A stretch of DNA of 64,000 nucleotides from Euborellia annulipes. Its lineage: Eukaryota; Arthropoda; Insecta; Dermaptera; Anisolabididae. Every line of letters starts with the position of its first letter. Position 1 is the stretch's first letter. Below are positions 56,745-64,000 of this stretch, in pieces. A program made the position numbers and the translations under genes. Location of the stretch: contig JAKCPI010010606.1 of the NCBI GenBank assembly GCA_023213315.1, forward strand, positions 186,001-250,000, written 5' to 3'. Under the pieces are notes generated by a model. It was not told where the DNA came from. It made no database searches and saw only the letters and a list, made by a program, of their open reading frames with translations.

Positions 56745-57239
56745 TTGATTTTAATTAATAAAAAACCTTGAAACACATAACCTAGTGTATTTTACCTTTC
56801 ATATATACATTTCTCATATCTTTTTTCTATAAAGTACAAGAGTAAAGTGTGCTTCAGAAGATTTAATCGGCAAAATGAGAATATACATTTTAAAGAGGAT
56901 CTAAAAAATACCGGTAATAGATTTTTGAATTTCAATCAAAATCGTTGCAGCGAATTTTTCTAAAAAAAATTAAAAAGTACTTGAGTAAAGTACTAGTACT
57001 TTATGGCCAATTTTGTTCAAAAGCTATTTTAACTGTCCTGGAAGGTACCAAACTTAAATATAAAATGTCAACCTCGTAGCTCAATTCCTTCATGCTTAAA
57101 ATCGTTACACACATACCACTTTTTTGGACTCAGGGGACCTCAAAACATGTATTTCCATCAAAATCTGGACATCGAATTTTTTACGCAATATTTCTTTCTC
57201 TATATATTACATATTTAGGTAAGAGAAAGTAAAAAATAT

Positions 57240-58380
57240 AAATTTATAAGAATCTCTTAACTTATTAATTTCTTTCAAAAGGTGCTTCTAAAATGATAAT
57301 CTAATTCCAATGAGTTTATTTTATTAATAAGTGAAAATACGAATTTCTTTCTTCTCGATGGAACTTGGAAACATGAATTGACGAGAGCATTTCAATTCAT
57401 TTCATTTTCCTCTCCAATAAAATAAATTATTATACAAATAAAATAGAATTAATAAAGAGAGAACGTAGATATATAAAATTTTCAAATGAATAGAAAAAAA
57501 TAATAAATCAATAATTGAGAAATTTTTCACTAACAAATTTTTTAATTTAATTAAAAATTAATTAAATTTTATTAGTATTTATTAAAATTATCTCTATTAA
57601 TTCACATATTATATTAAAACATTAAATAACGTTTAATTAATAAATGAAAAAATAAAAAAAATAAAAAAAATTAAACGTAGATTTTAAATTTTCACATGAC
57701 AAAATTAATTTTCATGATTTATTGCTGGAATTTTATTTTAATATAAATTTTTTTTTTATGAAACCCAGGCTTTTTTTAATTTATTTTTAATTTTTCATTA
57801 TTTATTTTTTTTAAAAACATTTTTAGTCTTGTTTTTTTTCATAACAAAATTCACTGATAGTTATATTTTATAGAGTAATTTAAGGCAGACTAATATAGTT
57901 AAAATTATGTATCTCCTTTAATAAAAAAAAAAAAAAAAAAAAAAAACAGTAGCCATTTTATATTAAAGAATATAAAAATAACCCCCTCACTCATTGTTAT
58001 CTAAAAATTAGAATTAACTATTAAAAAATAATAATTTTTTAAATTATTCAATTATTTTTATAAATTAATTATTTAATTACGGGTTGACCGACCTGAAGCT
58101 TTTTTTTATAAACTTGGAAAAAACTCAAAAAGTACATCAATAAAGCGCTAGTACTCGAATTCTCCCAAAGTCGTGACCAAGCGTAATTTGTTTTGTAAAA
58201 TATATTTAAAATTAAAAAAAAAGAAATAGCTAATTTCGAAAAAATTGGGAAAAACTAAAAAACTACATCAGTAAAGTAGTAGTAATAATTAGAATCTCTT
58301 AAATGGTTTTGGGGAATTAATTATAATCAAATTTCTTTAATATAATAAATTTTTTCTTTTCCTTTTGTCAGCTTTATGAA
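57240..58380. other. AT-rich noncoding stretch with family A scraps
   Basis: Mostly A/T simple sequence, including an A-run at about 57926-57947. Short family A scraps (AAAAGTACATCAATAAAGC at 58128, AACTACATCAGTAAAGTAG at 58260) are visible. Confidence 0.5.
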
Positions 58381-58640
58381 TTATGGCCACCTTCTGGCAG
58401 ACCCTTTCGGCAGTCATAAATACACTATCCCCGCTATCATACTTTAATTCAAGATCCTTCCTTAACATTTTAACTCTTGTATTGAAACAAGAAATATCCA
58501 AAATTGGCGAAAAGCTTGTCCACCGAAGGGTGCTCAGGGGACGCTACCCCTGGCTAGCCGCAAAGTACGCTGAAGGCGGCTCTGCGGTTAGAAATATATA
58601 TATTTATATGACTACACCTCCAACACCAAGAGCTTTATCT
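58380..58640 (+). other. Less AT-rich segment with an 86-codon open frame
   Basis: The frame starts at an ATG at 58383. A CTTTTGTCAG pyrimidine-AG lies just before it, and GCTCAGGGGACGCTACCCC falls within it. The encoded peptide matches no family I recognise. It may be a transposon UTR or a chance frame. Confidence 0.2.
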
Positions 58641-58659
58641 TAGCTAGAGTGTGATGAAA

Positions 58660-58974
58660 ATAATTAACTATTAATACAATTATTGCGAGTATTGTGTTAA
58701 GAATTAATGTCATGTCCAGGGGGTTCCATTAATATTTTAACTCAGTATTTAATGCATAAAAATGGCATCCTAAAAAATAAGGTTATGATTTTGACAGCTT
58801 TGAGATAAAAGCAATATGTTAACGTCTCTGTTAAAACTTGGTATAGAGAATATGATTTTTTAACGCTGGTGTTATTACTTTACTTATTCCGTATTCTAGA
58901 CATTAGCCCTTTACTTTTTAACACCCAAATTATGATGTTAAATTTTAACGTCTGTTTTTAGAGAATAGACCTGA
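58660..58974. mobile_element. MITE family B, partial
   Basis: The right end GTTTTTAGAGAATAGACCTG is intact. The interior AAAATAAGGTTATGATTTTG and AACGTCTCTGTTAAAACTTG match the other copies. The left terminus is lost. Confidence 0.6.
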
Positions 58975-59102
58975 ACATTGGTTAAAAATAGAGACAAAAA
59001 TTTATTATAGTAACTTGTATTTTAGAATTTTTTAAATACAGGGTGGGAAGGGGCTATTCAACACAAAATTTAATCAAAATATCTATATATTGTATATATA
59101 TA

Positions 59103-59133
<31 letters not shown>

Positions 59134-59359
59134 TCCGAATTTGTTTTAATTCATTATTTGGAATAAAATTTCACTTAGGCATTAAATTCAGAAAAATAAA
59201 AGTTTTTCTTCCACAAAAAAATTAATCATCTCTTGGGCGTATTTGTTGAAAAAATTTATATAAAAAAAAAAATAATAATAATAATAAATAAATGATTGTT
59301 GAATAAATATTGTAAATTCCTTAATCAATATAAAATAAACTCAGAATCAGACAAATAAT

Positions 59360-59840
59360 TGATAAGCTAGAATGATGGAAACGTAAACGTTGGTGGCTGT
59401 TTCGTGTAACCAGGTGGCAAGTAGCATGAAGAGATGTGCAAACTGGAGATGTCGGATGCTGAATGCTGGATGCTGGAGAGTAGCAGACTGAGTTAGCATA
59501 TGCATGCGATTGGCGCTGTTTGCCATCGAGGAATAGATTGACTGATCAAAAGGCTTTTGTTTGTTTGGAACATCAGCGTCGCTCGCTGCGGATCTTATGT
59601 TTTCTCTGCTCTAGAACGATGTTTGCTTTGCTAATGGAAGTTTAACGCAAAAATAATAAATCGGTTCGTGGGATAATCCGAGAATGGACCAATGGCCGCC
59701 GCTATCTCGTAAGTAATCTTGAAATGGACGATTTACGTGAAATCGATCACGCTCAGAGGGCATCTTTGCTCAGGGTTGTTAAGTGGACAATTTAGCTATC
59801 ATTTCCGCCAGCCAATTATAAACAAAAATGTTTTGACATC
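59360..59840. other. Candidate conserved noncoding element
   Basis: One of the longest balanced-composition islands, about 480 bp, without repeat partners or a supported frame. It contains GGACCAATGGCCGCCGC, GTGAAATCGATCACGC and CAGCCAATTATAAACA. A short GATGCTGAATGCTGGATGCT array sits near 59455. A good candidate for an intronic regulatory element. Confidence 0.4.
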
Positions 59841-59904
59841 TTTTCTAAACATCGTATTGAGTTAACAGATTTTTTACGTAAAAAAAAAAATGTTATAATT
59901 AAAG

Positions 59905-60041
59905 TGTTAGTGACTCGAAAAGCTTGTCATGGCTGGAGTCCCGGGTTCGTTTCCCGTCTGAATCGAGAAAAAGTGAATTGGCTATCAATAATTTGAAATA
60001 AATAGAAACGGGATCTAAATTGGAGAAAAAGTTCTTTAAAA
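59905..60041 (+). mobile_element. tRNA-derived SINE
   Basis: The B box GGGTTCGTTTCCCG and body GTGAATTGGCTATC are followed by GAAACGGGATCTAAATTGG and a tail similar to the other SINEs, ending in an A-run. Confidence 0.7.
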
Positions 60042-60044
60042 AAA

Positions 60045-60915
60045 AATAATTTAATAGAACATTATTTCTCATTTATTATTAAGCAGTTTTTTGGATAAAT
60101 TTTAGGAAATCAAAAACTAATTTGAATTTCGGTTAGCAACTCATTATTTTAAAAATGTTTTGAAATTCCCAAAAAAAGTATAAAATATTTCCAAATACCA
60201 TGGCTAGCAGAAATTAGTTCGTGTTAGGTTCTTGTAAGGTAGGTAAAATCCAATATGAGTTGTTCATTTGTATTGCCTGCTTTCCAGCAAACAATCAAGA
60301 ACTAATTTCTGCTACACACGGTACTTTGTAAATAATTAAACTTGTGTAAAAATCGATATAAAAACAGTTGAACAAGCAACATATAGTATGTATTATAAAT
60401 AAAAATATGTTCCAGTTTTTATTACATCAATCTACAGAATAAATAAAAGGGGAGAATATCTAAATATTTAATATTTCCTGACAACAGTTGTACCAGTTAA
60501 TTTTGAAATATCTCCATTAAGTTCTGACTAATGTGAGTTACTGGGCCAAAGAAGGGATTTTAAACTTTTTTTTTGTGATGGAATGAAAAAAAAAACATTT
60601 GATGCTGATGATGTAATCCAGATAAAAAAAGGAGCGTTAATAAGTTTACCAGTTAAAAAATATCGAGATTTTTCTCTACTAGATTCATTTAGATGACAAG
60701 AAATTTGGATTACTTTGTATAAGGAAGAAAGATCAAATTTACAATACAATTTGTTATAAATTATTTTTTCTGTCAATTTTTTTGTCCCCCCCCCTTATGG
60801 GGGGATTATGATAAATTACTTTCTTTTAAAAAGTTTTTATTCTTTGATATTTTTTCGAAAACTCGATAGTTATTGAAATAATCAACAAAGAAAAAGACAA
60901 TTTCGGCTAATTTTG

Positions 60916-60946
<31 letters not shown>

Positions 60947-61245
60947 AAACTAATTCCTACAAGTGTCAACAAAAGAAAAAAAAATGGAAATATAAACAAA
61001 TGAATTTGTGGAAAAAATAAAATGTTCACACACACAGACAATTCCAAAAATGCTTTTTTAGAGTATAGGAAAAAGCCTTGGCAAAGTCATTCCCAATTTT
61101 TTAGTTAAAAATTCGGATCTTTCTACTCAATGGCATCTCCCACATATAATTTTTTTATTGTAACTTGTTGACCTAGCCATTTATGCTAAAATCAAAGAAA
61201 TGATTAAGACTACTTCAGGTGCAACTCACCGAGTTAATACTATTT
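60045..61245. other. AT-rich noncoding stretch
   Basis: No gene. A long A-run (about 60917-60943) and a CA microsatellite (61026-61037) are present. CTTGATTGTTTGCTGG-like words around 60285-60300 have no identified role. Confidence 0.5.
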
Positions 61246-61249
61246 TATT

Positions 61250-61553
61250 ATTATGGGGATTTTTAATTATAGACCACATTTTGTATGAATTATTTATTAA
61301 AAGTATAAATACTGTTCAGTGTAGATAGCGCCAAAATTTGTATCTAATTTCTTAGGAATGAGTGTAGATGGCTCTAACGTCGTTGTATATAAGATGTAGG
61401 TTACGGTTTCTTAGATGTTAGTTCACTTGAGTGAGAACAAGTGCACAGTACGTGAAAACGACTGCAGAATAAGCAGTCGAAACGTTGTACAGTATTTATA
61501 ATAATTAATAACAAAATGTGGTCTATAATTGAAAATTCCCATAATAATAATAA
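61250..61553. mobile_element. GTAC-type hammerhead element, one motif lost
   Basis: The ends TTATTATGGGGATTTTTAAT and ATAATTGAAAATTCCCATAA are inverted. The left arm breaks after ATAAATACTGTTCAG. The right arm is complete with its motif at 61448-61490. Confidence 0.7.
61448..61490 (+). ncRNA. Hammerhead-ribozyme-like motif
   Basis: GTAC / GTAC helix I, core GTGAAAA, C, GACTGC-AGAATAA-GCAGTC helix II, GAAA, CG, TT. Same state as the copies at 18776 and 46688: the second core segment is conserved and the first has drifted. Confidence 0.45.
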
Positions 61554-61554
61554 T

Positions 61555-62580
61555 AATACAAACCACAAAAGCTTTAAACTATTTTAGTGTCTTGGAAATT
61601 ATTCATACAAGAAATTAAAGGAAAGTAGCAAAAAAGTAAAATTTAAAAAATAAATAGTAAATTAGCCGTTTATAAGTACTTAGACAATTTAATTTGTCCA
61701 TTTGCATTTAACTTTTTAACCTAAATATTTGACCTCGGGTGTCCCCCAAGAATTCATTTTAATAATATATAGTAATAATAATATAAACAGTTTGGTAATG
61801 TTTATTTACCTAAACTCTATTCAAATTTCTGGTTTTCATAAATTATTTATTTATTATTATTCGAGACTGTAATCTTGTATAAATAACCAGCGCAGCAACT
61901 TGAGCATAAATAACTAAATAAAAACAAAAAAAAAAATATTTGAATTATGTTCTGATGTTTTTCTTAAATATTAACAAGTAAAATAAACAAGTAAATAAAC
62001 AAACGTGAAATTTAATTTAATTAATATGCCTTAGGAAATGATATTTATGAACTGGTTCATTCATATGCATCCATCAATAAATGAGCATCATTTACTACCT
62101 GCGGGACATTAAATTTAGATTATAAAAAAAAAAAAAATAAATAATCCACACCCATCTGATAAATGATTAATGAAACTGAAAATCAAATAACACCAGAAAC
62201 TTAGAAAAAAAAAAAAAATTATTTTGATATAAAATAAAATAAAATAATTATTTTTATAATTAATAATGTGTGCGTAATTTCCTAAGGGTCATTTTATAGA
62301 AAAGAATCTTGTGACAAGAGTCTTCTATAAAACGACCCCTACGAAATTTTCAAGATTTTAGATTAAAGTAGAGTGTATGGAAAAACCGACTTTTTTCTGT
62401 TTTGGACTTTTCTATGAAATCAGTTTCGAATTTTTCGGATAATATTTAAAACTTCTAATATAAATTTTTTAATATTTTTTTCAAAATTGAATAATCGAAT
62501 CATCCTATCCGAATCGGCACCTTCCTCAAAACTTTGACCAATTGTAGCGATTTCTAAAATCAAATTTATACAGGAATTAA
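61555..62580. other. AT-rich noncoding stretch
   Basis: No gene is recognised. A short inverted pair around 62283-62343 (CCTAAGGGTCATTTTATAGA and TCTATAAAACGACCCCTACG) could form an 18-20-bp stem. Confidence 0.45.
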
Positions 62581-62590
62581 AAAATATACC

Positions 62591-62670
62591 CTCATGGCTA
62601 ATCTGATAAGCTGCGGATTACAAATCTAGAGTTGCTAAATAACTCGGGTTCAAATCCCACTTGTCGTGAA
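62591..62670 (+). mobile_element. tRNA-like SINE head
   Basis: An A-box-like TGGCTAATCTGATAAG and a perfect B box (GGGTTCAAATCCC) are separated by about 40 bp. The body after it is not clearly of the common SINE family. Confidence 0.55.
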
Positions 62671-62928
62671 AATTTTCAACATTGCCAATATCTCCTCTGG
62701 AGTTAGTCTCTGTTCAGAGAAAAGAAAATTAAAAAAAATAAATAAATAAATTTACGGCTAAATTTTTTATCTTTTAGTATAATATAAGACTATGGCCCGA
62801 AGAAAATATTAAACTTTAAATAATCAAATGATCTTACCCCTTGTTTAAGAAATATTTCAAACATTCAAATTGTTTTTAATTTCTTAAATCCGCCATTGTA
62901 TGTCACACTATTAGTTATTTGATTGTAA

Positions 62929-63012
62929 CCTCTCGTCCGTAACACATAGATAGAGTATTCGCCTCTTCTGCTTGGGATCAGGGGTTCATTCTCGTCTTAA
63001 GCGAGAAAATGT
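62929..63012 (+). mobile_element. tRNA-like SINE head
   Basis: GTAACACATAGATAGAGTAT (A-box region) and GGGGTTCATTCTCG (B box) are followed by AGCGAGAAAATG, as in other SINE bodies. Confidence 0.45.
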
Positions 63013-63142
63013 TCCCTTTAGAAGAGATTCTATTCTGCCAAATATTACTACCTGTCCACAAAAACAAACAGATGAAACGTGCCGTCAGGAAAATAAACAA
63101 ATGATTGCAGTCAAATATTGTTTATTTCAATTCTCGCCCTCA

Positions 63143-63185
63143 CGGCTGACGTTTCGGCCCGAGGTCTAGACCATCTTCAGAGCGG
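63143..63185 (-). ncRNA. Hammerhead ribozyme motif, solitary
   Basis: Minus strand: helix I CCGCU / AGCCG (four of five pairs), CUGAAGA exact, U, helix II GGUC / GGCC type, GAAA exact, CG, UC. All core residues are conserved. No inverted partner lies inside the window, so this may be a single-arm copy. It sits directly downstream of a tRNA-like head at 62929. Confidence 0.65.
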
Positions 63186-63199
63186 GTTGCCAATAATCA

Positions 63200-64000
63200 A
63201 AAAGTGGGGATATTTGCAAAAACAGCGACATATGCATGTGGTCCGCTCATAGCAAAAACGTACGTTTTGAATAAAATAATATTTGGCGGCAAAAAATACT
63301 GTTTTCAAATTTCAAAATGTTATCTTAAACACCGAAAAAACCCTAAATCCACTTTTAAATTTTCCTCAAAAAATTTCCAACCCCGTTTTCGGGACGATTA
63401 ATCGAATAATCCATTAAGGTAAGGAACCCAAGGGGTTATCGATTATTGTTGAATGATATAATTTAATTAATTTTACTTATTACAAAAACAAATATTTTCA
63501 AATTTGACAAGGAGAGCGAACGCCTCTCTAATTCGATTTCTGGTTTCTATTAATTACTAAAAGATTTAATTATGTTTTTATAATGAATTTAAATCAGCAA
63601 ACGAGTTCTTAGAAATGAGATATGCAAAAGATAGAAGAGCCAAAAAGGAATGGATGTTACAAGGATTTAGTAAGGAATGATGGATGAGATGCTGAAAAAG
63701 CAGAGAAAGGAGCAAGAAATAGTTTAGAAAATAGAGAGAGAGAGAGAGAGGAGCAGGAGCTCTTGAGATGGCAGCTAAGCAACAAGTCACAAATACAGGG
63801 GATGAATTTCTTCTATGGTTGACAGTTGTTTAATTGGATTCTATGCAAGTTAAATTAGAAGGAACGTCTGAATTCGTGAATGCTCTTCTCCGTCTCCATC
63901 TCCATCACCATACAGGTTGTCAAATAAATTCAATATTTCCAACGAGCTGAAAACATACAGTATTAAAGCATTATAATTATATTATACAATAATAGCCGTA
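63200..64000. other. Unassigned sequence to window end
   Basis: A GA microsatellite (63733-63752) and less AT-rich patches are present. Open frames on both strands are short and unrecognised. No splice-bounded exon was identified. Confidence 0.4.

Larger units (their letters stand above)
56262..56807. mobile_element. Inverted-pair hammerhead element (UACGUA type)
   Basis: The ends TGTATATATGAAAGGTAAAA and TTTTACCTTTCATATATACA are inverted repeats. The arms of about 250 bp hold TATGTATCCTAATACTAAG-type sequence in both orientations. The short loop (about 56515-56565) has no ORF. Inserted in family A. Confidence 0.8.
55910..57235 (-). mobile_element. Family A variant with nested hammerhead foldback
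   Basis: It begins with half of the large hairpin, shares the variant segment (AAAATATCATAAGAATTGG, ACATGCAAATCCCCA) with 41540-41740, is interrupted at 56262-56807 by a hammerhead foldback just after GGCAACCATTTCTC, then resumes at TTTCTCATATC and ends at about 57232. Confidence 0.7.

Noticed and set aside
1..64000. CRISPR arrays, bacterial operons or rRNA genes
   Set aside because: No regularly spaced direct repeats, ribosome-binding sites or rRNA signatures are seen. The repeats are eukaryotic mobile elements.

Overview
The window looks like intronic or intergenic DNA from an AT-rich, repeat-dense invertebrate nuclear genome, most likely an arthropod. This rests on the base composition (by eye about 70% A+T or more), long homopolymer and microsatellite tracts, spliceosomal signals, mariner, hAT, LINE and tRNA-SINE debris, and one recognisable animal protein exon. 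There is no bacterial-style gene organisation. Almost all the short open frames that can be drawn here are chance frames or repeat consensus.

Genes. The only coding sequence I recognise with confidence is one internal exon on the + strand (46910-47014, 35 codons, phase 0 at both ends, AG and GTGAGT borders). It encodes part of the prodomain of a furin/PACE4-like proprotein convertase. A candidate promoter and noncoding first exon lies at about 2147-2312, but nothing ties it to the convertase gene. Several less AT-rich, repeat-free islands (for example 10605-10985, 18060-18410, 27850-28430, 40905-41165, 49880-50140, 59360-59840) may be conserved noncoding elements of large introns.

Mobile DNA. 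(1) 'Family A' is a roughly 600-750 bp repeat with a hairpin at each end. About 18 copies or fragments are scattered over the window, and several carry a perfect RFX/X-box-like palindrome. (2) A set of inverted-pair elements carries motifs that fit the hammerhead ribozyme architecture: helix I, CUGANGA, helix II, GAAA, a tiny palindromic helix III, UH, helix I. About 18 instances are found, from intact to decayed, and several of the elements are inserted inside family A copies. The pattern fits Penelope-like or retrozyme remnants, here arranged as divergent pairs. (3) Two foldback elements of about 1 kb share a CAAGGRGAGT terminus and 3-bp TWA target duplications, and each arm carries a tRNA-like A-box/B-box module followed by a T-run. 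(4) Two hAT-type MITEs have 8-bp target duplications. There are also mariner/pogo-type MITEs, three decayed mariner transposases, three 5'-truncated LINE 3' ends with a GAA-type tail, a GGAACGAAGTTC-ended MITE family, a further MITE family with CTATTCTCTAAA ends, and several tRNA-derived SINEs.

How the parts relate. The window is best read as a fraction of one or more long introns around a proprotein convertase exon, colonised by layers of nested elements. The order of insertion can be read directly in places: family A is the host of SINE, MITE and hammerhead foldback insertions.
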